A stretch of 64,000 nucleotides of DNA, from positions 248,001-312,000 of the forward strand of contig JALJCQ010000011.1 in assembly GCA_023091665.1 (NCBI GenBank). Reading direction: 5' to 3'. The position numbers and the translations under genes were made by a program. The notes below the pieces were generated by a model. That model was given only the letters and a program-made list of their open reading frames with translations, was not told the origin of the DNA and did no database searches. The DNA comes from Pythium myriotylum. Its lineage: Eukaryota > Oomycota > Peronosporomycetes > Pythiales > Pythiaceae. Of the stretch, positions 40,155 through 49,879 are shown piece after piece (within the stretch, counting starts at the first letter, position 1; each line of letters starts with the position of its first letter).

Positions 40155-42223
40155 GAGTAGAGTCGTTCAAGTCTAGTGAGCGTCTCCAACGGTCATTAGG
40201 TTGAAAATATCCCTTCTCCCTGTCTCCGAGACGGGGACGAATACACTATATTTTAACAGAACTTTGTCGTGGTGTTCTTTTGGCTGGTTTGTCGTGGCTT
40301 TGCGTGTGTGCGACTGTTCCGCTGCTGGGGTGGCTTCATACAACTAGTAGTAGGACATTTTTGATTCAAAACCGGTTGTCGTTGCATTGTTTACATGGCT
40401 AACGACTCATAAACTCCATTGGACTCCTTATCAGTATCAGTCGACAAAGGAAACTGGCTTGCCCCACGCACAGTACTGTAGTGAGCTGAGTTGTAGGTGA
40501 GACGACAGTCGCGTCGAGACGGCCTCGGCACTTCGGCTGTGATGATGACGCATGTGAAGTCCAGTCTATTGAGTGCAATTACCGTAACGCGTTACTCTAC
40601 AAGCTGAAGCTCTATGCTATCCTCGTTAACGTGGTCTTCGGTTGTCCACCACTGACCCTTTGGGTCTTCTATTACGCGGGAAGGGACCACAGTCACCCAA
40701 CATCAATCCACCCCTTGTCGTGGAGTGGGCTGAACAAACCCCGCGCAATCGTGGTGGCAGCGCAGAGATACTCAACAGCAGTTGTTGAGGCGAACACTTT
40801 GCCTTTCTCTGTCGAATGCTCATGCTCGCCGAGGGCGTGCGTGAACAACTATTGCTAGTGCAGTATGTACAGTACTGGCGGAAGTCGTCCAGTCCACGAG
40901 TACAGTAAAGCCACGAGAGTCGTACATGTATCATCTGGAACTGGTTGGCTACATAGCCAGTACGAGTCGGACCAGATGAAATCGGTCTCACGACAAGCTC
41001 AAGAAGCGTCCCATTCTCATTCTGTCGCTTCACGATGCAACGGAACCAGCCTTTGGCAACGACGGTGGGTACTGTATTTTGGAGTACTGAAGGAGCGTTG
41101 GAGAATACGCATGGTCCTCGGCGAGGTTCAATGTTTGTATTAATCCAAGAAATCGTCCCATTGCGCGAGACTTCGAGGGTTGGAGCTACTCCTTGCTAAC
41201 CCACGAGATCACACGAGGACTCACCGAGCTATCGCGCGTTCTAGATTGCGTCTGTTGTAGCTTCCAAGTCGATGACACCAGCCACGACCGGACGCTCCTT
41301 GAAATGGGGCCGAGCGACGAACTCATCCAGTTTAGCAGTTGACCCAGAGAACAAACGGTAGTGTCATATTGTCGTATGCGACTAAAGCTGCGATGCCAAT
41401 CAGAAGTCGTGCAAAGCCGAAGTCATTGGGTTGATAATTTCCGCGACACTCGAAAACCAAAGCGTTTCGGATGGTCATAATTTTGCCATTCAGAAACAAC
41501 TCTGCGACCACTATCACACCACTGGGGTGGGTAGCGGTTCGAAACGCTCCTAGATCGCTGGACGGACGGCTCGGATCTCGCATCTTGCATCCATCAACTC
41601 GGGGAAGTGGCGCATCTTCGCCTAGAAACCCCTTCAAAACGTGTATGTACGGGGACTTGGGGAAGTCCCACTAGCAATCAATGCGGCAAGATAGACATAC
41701 CAAACCGCAGAGCTCTCCGGTATCGACCCCAGCCGTGCCAACCGTACATGCCTTTCCGTGGAAATGCAGGATCAGTCAAACGACTCAGAACTCGTGCATG
41801 GACCACGAGACAGAGACCATTGCAGCGCAGGAAGGTACATCTGGGGGAGACGCGTGGTGCGTCTGAGGCACGCGCCGTGGTGCACGAACGCGACGTAAAC
41901 GAGAAGTGCAGTGTATGATAGTCGGGCCAAGGATGGGTACTACTGGACTGTCCCGGGGATCGACGGCGGCAGCCCGAGGGCCGTCTCCATTGTTTACTGC
42001 AGGCTCAACTCTCTCATCCACGACAGATCATCCGTGGCGATGACTCAATTGACACGTGTCGCAAATTATTAGTACGGTACAGCATCGATGCAACTATAGG
42101 TACTGTTCTCACTCATAGAGTACTACAGCTGTACTTACGGCATCTCCTGAGAATGTTCATACGGAGGCACGGATTAGTGCTATCTCGACGGCTGGCACCC
42201 CATCAGTCGATCCTCCCGTGTCC
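40155..42223. other. Array spacer 2 (D to E)
   Basis: Copy of spacer 1 with one base change seen. Contents as described there. Confidence 0.5.
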
Positions 42224-42242
42224 TCATTCTTCGATCTTCTCC
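42224..42242 (+). promoter_or_regulatory. Initiator-like element of copy E
   Basis: Same string and spacing (51 bp) as in copy D. Confidence 0.45.
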
Positions 42243-42274
42243 AAGGACCACATACGTACTCAAGGAACACCACC

Positions 42275-43396
42275 ATGCAAATCCTACGCGTACTCGCCCC
42301 ACTCACCACCCTCGTCGCGGCCTCCTGCTTCACCAACACTCAAGCGACAGCGGACGCTCGCATTGACGAAGAGACCAAGACCCTCGACCAGCTCTACGAG
42401 GACGCCATCAAGGAGGGCGGCAACCTCGTCGTGTACCACGGCGGTGACATCCCCGACCAGCAAGACGGCGTCGCCAACGCCTTCCGCGCCGCGTACCCCA
42501 AGCTCAACTTCACCATGGTCGTCGACTACTCCAAGTACCACGACGTGCGTGTGGACAACCAGCTGGCGACCAACTCGCTCGTGCCAGACGTCATCGCACT
42601 GCAGACGCTGCAGGACTACACGCGCTGGAAGAAGCAGGGCGTGCTGCTCAACTACAAGCCCGCCGGCTTCTCCAAGATCTACCCGGGTTTCGTCGACCCG
42701 GAGGGAGCCTGGATCGCGCACGCCTCGTACTCGTTCAGCTACTTCTACGACACGGCGCTGCTGAACGCCAGCGGCCTGCCGATCCCCAAGACCGCGCAGG
42801 ACCTCGCCAACCCCATCTACAAGGACCACATCGCGTCCACCTACCCGCACGACGACGACGCCGCGCTCTTCGTGTACTCGCAGTACATTGAGAAGTACGG
42901 CTGGGACTGGGTCCAGAAGATGAGCCAGCAGAACATCCAGTTCCAGCGTGGCTCGAACACGGCCGGTGAGGCGGTCGGCGCCAAGAAGAAGGCGATCGGC
43001 GTCGCCGGTGTCGGTCCGTTCACGGTGCCCACGCTCGTGACGATCAACGGCAAGGACGCCAGCACGCCGTACGTCGTCTGGGGCCAGCGCATGTCGATCC
43101 TCAAGAAGGCTCGCCACCCGGCGGCCGCCAAGCTCTTCCTCAACTGGATCGTGTCCAAGGACGTGCAGAGCACGGTGATGGCCGGTATGTCGTCGCGCAC
43201 CGATGTGCAGTACCCGTACACGCCGGCCGGCACGCCGTTCCCGTGGGAGAACGCGCAGGCGGGCGTGACCAAGTTCCCTGCGTTCATGGAGGATCGTGCG
43301 AACGTGGAGCGTTTGAAGGCGACGCTGGCGCTGTACTTCGGTGAGGTGCAGGGCAAGCCGAGCCCGGGCGAGCTTGGCCTCCACCCGGGTCTTTAA
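42275..43396 (+). CDS. Secreted bacterial-type solute-binding protein, copy E
   Basis: 373 residues, protein identical to D. At the YHGGD codons it carries the C-type bases (CACGGCGGTGAC) instead of the D-type ones, although its head and promoter are D-type. This mosaic pattern argues for gene conversion or crossing-over among copies. Its 3' flank follows the array for about 565 bp and then breaks. Confidence 0.88.
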   Translation: MQILRVLAPLTTLVAASCFTNTQATADARIDEETKTLDQLYEDAIKEGGNLVVYHGGDIPDQQDGVANAFRAAYPKLNFTMVVDYSKYHDVRVDNQLATNSLVPDVIALQTLQDYTRWKKQGVLLNYKPAGFSKIYPGFVDPEGAWIAHASYSFSYFYDTALLNASGLPIPKTAQDLANPIYKDHIASTYPHDDDAALFVYSQYIEKYGWDWVQKMSQQNIQFQRGSNTAGEAVGAKKKAIGVAGVGPFTVPTLVTINGKDASTPYVVWGQRMSILKKARHPAAAKLFLNWIVSKDVQSTVMAGMSSRTDVQYPYTPAGTPFPWENAQAGVTKFPAFMEDRANVERLKATLALYFGEVQGKPSPGELGLHPGL

Positions 43397-43960
43397 GAGT
43401 AGAGTCGTTCAAGTCTAGTGAGCGTCTCCAACGGTCATTAGGTTGAAAATATCCCTTCTCCCTGTCTCCGAGACGGGGACGAATACACTATATTTTAACA
43501 GAACTTTGTCGTGGTGTTCTTTTGGCTGGTTTGTCGTGGCTTTGCGTGTGTGCGACTGTTCCGCTGCTGGGGTGGCTTCATACAACTAGTAGTAGGACAT
43601 TTTTGATTCAAAACCGGTTGTCGTTGCATTGTTTACATGGCTAACGACTCATAAACTCCATTGGACTCCTTATCAGTATCAGTCGACAAAGGAAACTGGC
43701 TTGCCCCACGCACAGTACTGTAGTGAGCTGAGTTGTAGGTGAGACGACAGTCGCGTCGAGACGGCCTCGGCACTTCGGCTGTGATGATGACGCATGTGAA
43801 GTCCAGTCTATTGAGTGCAATTACCGTAACGCGTTACTCTACAAGCTGGAGCTCTATGCTATCCTCGTTAACGTGGTCTTCGGTTGTCCACCACTGACCC
43901 TTTGGGTCTTCTATTACGCGGGAAGGGACCACAGTCACCCAACATCAATCCACCCCTTGT

Positions 43961-44047
43961 CGTTTGAAAGCGACGCTATCGTTGTATTTCGGTGAGGTGC
44001 AGGGCGAGTCGAGCTCGGGCAAGCTTGGCCTCCACCCTGGTCTCTGA
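43961..44047 (+). pseudogene. 3' fragment of a solute-binding protein gene (copy F) at the array end
   Basis: 29 codons including stop read RLKATLSLYFGEVQGESSSGKLGLHPGL, the C-terminus of the family with four or five changes. The array spacer runs into it at CGT (43961-43963), which both partners share, a 3-nt microhomology. No promoter or start remains. The changes show it came from an older, diverged copy. Confidence 0.85.
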
Positions 44048-44483
44048 GAGTGCTGAGCCATGGGAGTCCAGTCAGCAAGTGGATATAGGATGGTTGGGCG
44101 TAGAACGAACCTAGGAGTCTCTTTGAAGGACAGGCCCTAGTTCCCAAGCCGGCCTCGCTGGGTTGTCCAATTTGCTTCATAACGACCTGAGTCCATGGTG
44201 GCTCTCACAAGACTCCCCAGTTGACACCTAGCAGGCCTTCATGTACAAGCCCCAGAGTTATTAGGATTCACAGGATGAACTCATTAGACTTCAATTGCAG
44301 GGCTCTCCCAATATATATTGTTTAGGGATTGTGGTCCGCAGCCAGAAACAATCAATTATTGAAACAATATCAATATATTGGAGAATATATTGCTGCGTCC
44401 GCACTATATTGCAATACGCCACCTAGGAAGCATCCATGTCACTTCCCTCATCGTCGTCATCGCTGCTCTCATTGCTAGCGGCA
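44048..44483. other. AT-rich region with ATATTG repeats
   Basis: Repeated AATATATTG/CAATAT strings between 44310 and 44420 stand out from the surrounding GC content. They might be a transposon end for the neighbouring MULE fragment. No gene. Confidence 0.3.
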
Positions 44484-45193
44484 TCACTTTCGTTCCAAGC
44501 GTCGCTTCCGATAATGGCGCTTCGTCAGGGGATGGTTATGAACCTTGTAGTGATTGGTAACCACATCAGTCCAGACGCTCTCAACCAATTGAACACACGC
44601 ATTGAACTTTGCATCCAGTCCAACGGATTTTTTGTCGCGGACGGCTCCCTGTTGTGCACGATCGCTGCGCGATCGCTGTTTTCCTCCGTAGGTGCATTGG
44701 AGCAGCTTGTTGTAGTACGCAAACGTCCCCGGTACCGAGTTAGCTCCACGCATTGCTTCGGGAACACGGTTTTTTCGCGTTGCAGTTAGCGTTATCCCAC
44801 CAGATGTATATATCTGCACAACACCGCGAAGCATTAGACAGCTTGCGACCGAACATGAGAGAATATCCCACTCACCTGAAACGTGTCGCCACTATACGTA
44901 TCTACGGCTTCGTGGAATTCTTCCCACGAACCGAATTGCTTCTCGTTTAGTGGGGGAGCTTCAAACACCTCCGTGTCCTCCTCCTCTTCGTCCTCCGTGT
45001 TCTCCTCTTCTTCCTCCTCCTCTTCGTCGCCGTCCTTGTCCGCGTCATTTTGTTCCGTGTCCGATTCGTCGTCGAACTCCTGTTATTCTTTCTCTTCACT
45101 CTTTTCGTCAGTGTTGCGCGCGACACGCGGCCGCTTCGGCTGTCGCTGATGTCGCTGGGGTCGCGTGTGCTGGCGCTTACCGGCCGCCCTCAT
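44484..45193 (-). pseudogene. N-terminal fragment of a MULE/FAR1-type transposase
   Basis: Reads from ATG 45193 through a basic start (MRAAGKRQHTRPQRHQRQPK), an in-frame TAA after KSEEKE, an acidic run (DEEEEEEENTEDEEEEDTE), and FGSWEEFHEAVDTYSGDTFQ. After a 62-nt GTGAGT...CAG intron (44875-44814) it continues to YKVHNHPLTKRHYRKRRLERK and a stop. The acidic start, the WxxF...Y..TFQ segment and the HNHPL pattern match the DNA-binding part of the large MULE at 52.3 kb. The DDE and SWIM parts are missing, and one nonsense codon is present. A dead relic, possibly of the same family. Confidence 0.6.
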
Positions 45194-45959
45194 CTTGCTG
45201 CCGTTGCCTGCCACCGTTGATTTCGAAATGAGCCTCGTTCCACCCTCTTTTTTTTCCAAAAATCTAAAAACTCCCCCCAAATTGGGAGTGATTGTCTTCA
45301 AGACCCACGCTCCCCCTTTTTGTTCAAAATGGGACCTGAGAGTGGTACTCTCAGATTAGGGCAGTATACACTTCGAAGGCTATTCTATGCGCACGGAAAT
45401 CTGAATTTCATCTCTTTTTTTCGCTGTCTTCGTCAAAGCACAAAAACCGCCCCATCGTCTTGCCCCAGCCTGGAGCAGCACGAGACTGACAATAAGAGCT
45501 TTATCGTTCACTAAGAACCAAAATATCCAAATCGTATTTAGCAGGTAGTCTACAATAAGTTTTGAGAGTTACGGTTTTTTACCGATGTGGGACGAGATAA
45601 ATTCCGACCAGCGGCGGTAATAAACAGAAATATGAGTGGTTCCGAAATATTGGGAAATACTCATATATTTCTGTAATTAGAATTCGATGATGATGAAGAT
45701 GAAGTCTATTAACCCTTGCATACTAATACAAGTACCGTACCGCCTCGCACAAACCTGTAGATAGTTCGTCCTCCAAATTACATGTAAATCCGAAATAAAG
45801 GGTGGAGGGGCTTAAGGTACTCCTTCGGAGCACTGCCAGTCTAAAGCACTGCCAGTCTAAATGTACCCTAATAGCTGGAGCTCTGGTGCATGCCAGAGCC
45901 TGTCTGTGGGATGACGAACGTGGCTCGTGAGAGCTGTGGCCATTGCATGGGAGGCCATC
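45194..45959. other. Intergenic, no gene seen
   Basis: Homopolymer-rich DNA. A short perfect inverted repeat CTGAGAGTGGTACTCTCAG lies at 45336-45354. It may be part of the flanking transposon debris. Confidence 0.3.
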
Positions 45960-46339
45960 GTCGTGGCCGTGGTGTTGTGGGTTCTCACATGGTGGTGTCA
46001 TAAGGAGACGCCGACCATGTCGGCGAGGCGTCTTGCCCGATGGTAGAGCAGCCGGAGCCGCTATTCTGCGGCGCGCGATTTTCCCGGAACTGCCGTAGAA
46101 CAAGTCCGCTGGTGCCGATGACCACGAGGTTACACCATCCATTGGCGTGCGCAGCTTGCAGGCCTTCCAAGAGACCATCGTAAGTGGCGCGGTTGATGGC
46201 GGTGGTGGGGTCGGGAAGGGGAACCGCAGAGCTCCACAAGACCTGTGGACTTTATCCCGCACTGGAGACTTGAGCGATGACCGCTCCGGCGCCCCCTGGA
46301 CCGGGTTTGCCTGGGGAGGTCCCGTTAAAGAAGAGCACT
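45960..46339 (-). pseudogene. Dead RNase H domain of a retroelement
   Basis: Minus-strand reading VLFFNGTSPGKPGPGGAGAVIAQV, then a TAA, then VLWSSAVPLPDPTTAINRATYDGLLEGLQAAHANGWCNLVVIGTSGL. This is the RNase H pattern of retroelement polyproteins (FFDG...PGPGGAGAVI...E.GL..A...G.....GDS). Two of the catalytic acids are replaced (FFNG for FFDG, IGTS for IGDS) and a stop interrupts it, so it is non-functional. No reverse transcriptase or LTRs recognised nearby. Confidence 0.65.
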
Positions 46340-46537
46340 CTCGTGGTGGCCACGGCGAGTGGCGGGAGGGTGCTTGGTTCCTGGGCCTGACCGATGAGGC
46401 CGTGAAACTTGGCGATGAGACTGGATGAGCATGTCGGGGTTCTGGAAGCTTATCCATGCTGCAGTTTGTAACTGACATCTCACTGTCATATGGGTCGTGC
46501 AACGAGGTGGTGCTAATTGTACCGAGACAATGCATAT

Positions 46538-47079
46538 GAGACCACCTATCCTAAAATCTGTCTTAACCCACATTGGACGATCTCGAGATAATCCCGTCCA
46601 AAGTTATAGCCCGCATGAGCACGACGATGTGTTCGTGTGGGAAACGACGAGAAACCGTTTGGTGTTTAAAACATCATACTGAAAGAAACATGTCCTGTCG
46701 CAATCACTCAGTCAATTCTTCCTAAGCATTCGATCAGAATGAGTTTTAAACACTTTCTTTTTAAACATATTTTTTGTGTCCTACCTTGTTGCTTTCGTCG
46801 TTACCTTTCCTGACATTTAACTGGTTCTAGTGCGTTTCAAAACACTCACGTTCCACCATTCGATCGAGCTGAAAAAAAGACACAAGATCAACCACTTCCC
46901 AAAGTATATTAATATAGGTTATGCTCACTGACGTGTTTGTTCGAACGTGAGTTGCTCTTCGAGAACTTGGAAAAACGGAGACCACCATCGTGCAGTTTAG
47001 AATCTCCTCTTTTCCGTGGTGTGCCTATCTCCATATTTTAGGTTTGTGGGTTAAGACAGATATTAGGTTTCGTGGTCTC
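46538..47079. mobile_element. Possible 542-bp non-autonomous element with imperfect inverted ends
   Basis: About 39 bp at 46538-46576 (from GAGACCAC to AACCCACATTGG) is repeated in inverse orientation at 47041-47079 with several mismatches; the best core is ATCTGTCTTAACCCACA. The interior has no gene. Target duplications are not evident, so this is tentative. Confidence 0.35.
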
Positions 47080-47297
47080 GAGCTTGCGTGCTCAGCTAAC
47101 CCCCAGTATCTGTGGGCTCGTAGCCAAGTGAAGCCCATTCTACCTTCCACCTTACCGCGCATGTGCAAGCTAGAGCCGTCTGAAACGGTGTCTTCTTGGG
47201 GGTCGAGCAAGCCATTCAACTTCGCCGAGAATCAGGACATGTGGAGCCCGTTTGAAGTGTTTTATAACCTGCGGCATATTTTCATTCAATTAACGTA

Positions 47298-48359
47298 TTC
47301 TCTCAAATAAAAGACCTCTATGGAATACAAGACCTCCTCGATATAGTGACTCAGGCAGAGACCAAGTGCAGAAATACAAGACCGCCTGAATACAAGACCG
47401 CTTGGAATATGTGACATGTGGGTAGAATGCTGGCAGAATTGAATCGAATTCGTACGTGGGCCGTTACGTCCATCAATGAACCCGGAGTGCACAGTCTTGA
47501 TGGATGAGACTGCTGTATATTTCGAGGATCCAAGACATCAAACTGTGAACGAGATCGGCGCACGTCATGAATGCGGATCACTGCCATCCTTTCGGTCGCC
47601 GCGAGTGGCAACCGCCAGCCACCCATGCTTATCTGGAAAGGGTGTGAGCCAACCATGACCCATGTGAATGGATGGATCGTGCTTCAGCAGAAACGTGCGT
47701 GGGTAGATCAGAGTGTGCACACCAAATGGATTGACCTCGCGCTACCGGCACTGTGGACAGGACCCAAGCATCTCGTGTGGGACTCAATGAGAGCCCACAT
47801 TGGAAAAATGTGAAAGCGCACTGTGCAAAACGCCACATCGCTGCGTGTGTCATTCCTGGTGGAATGATGCCGTATTGGAATCTACAAGACCTTGTCCGAT
47901 CGCTTCCACATGTCAATCAATAGGGACAACATTGGACCATTGATTGACATGTGGAAGCGATCGGACAAGGTCCAATACACACGAGGAGGGAATCCAAAGC
48001 CTCCGTCAGTCGATGTCCTGCCATCATGGGTCAGGGATGCGTGGCGTGCGGTTCCTGATAGTGTTATTCAAACGTCGATCAAGCGAGCTGGGTATGTAGA
48101 CAACATAGACGAGTGGCACATCAGTCGACACGACGTCCACGGCCAAGCGTTTCGAAATGCGTGGAACTGTGTAAGTGATGGTGATCCTGTACAGCCACCA
48201 GATATTGGTGAAGGTGATGTCCTTTGTTAGGCCATTGATGATATAACGTTGATTGACCCGTAGGAAATATAAGACCGCTTGAATATAAGACCAATGTCAC
48301 TAAATTCTGGACACGGCGGCCTAAAATTCAATAAAAGACCGGTCTTTTATCTGAGAGTT
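47298..48359 (+). mobile_element. Degenerate pogo/Tigger-like DNA transposon
   Basis: 1062 bp flanked by TA on both sides (47296-47297 and 48360-48361). The ends are inverted: CTCTCAAATAAAAGACC at 47300-47316 against its near-perfect complement at 48341-48357. Inside, in changing frames, lie CTVLMDETAVYFEDPRHQTV, AAGTNRQPP-like ASGNRQPPMLIWKG, LVWDSMRAHIGK and DMWKRSDKVQYTRGGNPKPPSVDVLPSWVRDAW. This is the DDE_1 endonuclease of pogo/Tigger elements (DET and DSxxAH motifs). At least two frameshifts and stops make it inactive. A 20-nt palindrome centred on GACCGGTC lies at 48331-48350. Confidence 0.75.
47888..47972. repeat. Perfect 34-bp inverted repeat inside the pogo element
   Basis: Arms 47888-47921 and 47939-47972, spacer 17 nt. 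The right arm encodes IDMWKRSDKV of the transposase. The left arm is an inverted copy of it, so this is a fold-back duplication. Confidence 0.9.
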
Positions 48360-48618
48360 TACCTTAAATATTTCGAACTGTATGACGGATAAGTTACCAG
48401 AGCCTATGTTAGCGTGTCTGGCTGGCCCGTGAGCTGAAACATGAGGGTGTCGAGGACCCGACGGCAGCTGGCAGCATTCACAGCTGCTGCCTGCGCCATA
48501 TAATTAGAATTCAATTTTAGTTCAGTTCTGTTCTCCATTTTGTTTTAGTAGAGTGTTGGTGATGCACCGTCATCACAACCAACACGCATGTGCTGTAGGT
48601 CTTCCACGAACGAGGATC

Positions 48619-49852
48619 TTACTTTCCGGGATGGAATCCTTCAACACCGGTACTCGGCTTGCCCTGCACACCCCCAAAGTACAATGCCATAGTCTCCTTC
48701 AAACGCTCAACATTTGGGCGGTCCTCCATCCACGACTGAAACTTGAGCAAATTGGCTTGTGGAATTTGCCATGGGCGAGGAGAGCCCGGCGTAGCGTCCA
48801 CGTCCGTGCGCGTGGAGATGCCCTGGTACACAGTGCTTTGCGTCTGCTTGGAGAGAGCCCAGTTGACAAAGAGCTTGGCAGCGGCAGGGTGAGGTGCCTT
48901 CTTGAGGATGGCGATGCGTTGACCCCACGAGAGGTACGGCGAGCTGGAGTCCTTACCGGTAATGACGCGAATGGAACTCCCAACCGGCTCGCTTCCAGCC
49001 ATCCCGATTGCTTTGGTCTTCGCAGCAACGAACTCGCCAGCACTATCAGAACCCCGTTTGAAGAGTAGGTTCTGCTTACTGAGTTTGTTCATCCAGTCCC
49101 ATCCATACTTCTCAATGTACTGGGCGTACACGAAGAGCGAGGCGTCGTCGTCATGCGGGTATGTGGACGCGATGTGGTTCTTATAGATGGGATTGGCGAG
49201 GTCTTTCGCTGTCTTTGGGATTGGCAAGCCGCTCGCGTTGAGTACAGCCTCGTCGTAGAAATAGCTGAATGAGTAAACAGCATGCGCCGCCCAGGCGCCG
49301 TCCGGGTCGACGAAGCCGGAATAGATCTTGGAAAAACCGGCGGGCTTGTAGTTGAGTAGCACGCCCTGCTTCTTCCAGCGAGGGTAGTCTTGCACCATCT
49401 GTAGCGCGACGACATCGGCTTCAAGTGTGTTGGTCGCGAGCTGGTAGTCGATACGCACGTTGTGGTACTTGGAATAGTCGACAACCATCGTGATGTTGAT
49501 ATTTGGATAGGCGGCACGAAAGGCGTTGACTGCTCGATCTTCCTGGTTTGGGAGATCGCCGCCGTGGTAGACGACGAGGCTCCCGCCTTCTTTGATGGCT
49601 TCTTGGTAGAGTTCGTCGAGCGACTTGGTTTCTTCCCGTACGGCGGTGGAGTGACCGGCGTGCAGGGCGTCGGTGGCAAGCTCTACCTGGTTAGGGAAAT
49701 CTTCTCCTTGGCGAACGAGGTTTCCCGCTTCTTTGACAGTGTCTTGATAGAGTTGGTCGAGAGAATATTCATTGCTTTGACGGACTGGTGGTTTGTTGGC
49801 GGTGGTAGTGGAAATGATCGCCGCAAGCGATGCGAGGATGGTGCACTTGCAT
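48619..49852 (-). pseudogene. Solute-binding protein copy G, broken start and internal duplication
   Basis: The body is the same secreted binding-protein family, closest to copy A. The ATG that aligns with the family start (ATG CAA GTG at 49852) is out of frame with the long reading frame by an indel a few codons in. The long frame itself has no in-frame ATG before the mature domain, and a TAA stands directly before its first GTG at 49878. A segment near the N-terminus is doubled: SLDQLYQDTVKEAGNL...FPNQ (about 49767-49650) precedes SLDELYQEAIKEGGSL...LPNQ (about 49626-49504). The remaining 330 codons are intact. Either a recent pseudogene or a gene with an unusual start or an unseen 5' exon. 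Confidence 0.7.
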
Positions 49853-49879
49853 CGTAGTTGGATTTCTCGACTTGGCACT

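Larger units (their letters stand above)
35884..43963. repeat. Tandem array, 3242-bp period, about 2.5 units
   Basis: Three solute-binding protein genes start at 35791, 39033 and 42275, spaced exactly 3242 bp. Bodies, 3' flanks and the promoter regions of D and E repeat with the same spacing. By eye I find very few differences: three bases in or near the YHGGD codons, and one base in the spacer (GGAGCT near 37368 and 43852 against GAAGCT near 40610). The third unit breaks at 43961-43963. The unit equals gene body + 3' flank + D-type promoter + D-type signal peptide. Confidence 0.9.

Noticed and set aside
35884..43963. CRISPR-like array
   Set aside because: Unit length of 3242 bp with genes inside; this is a gene tandem array in a eukaryote.
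45721..46540. 270-codon minus-strand frame as a gene
   Set aside because: It is out of frame with the RNase H reading and has no domain; the retroelement relic explains the region better.
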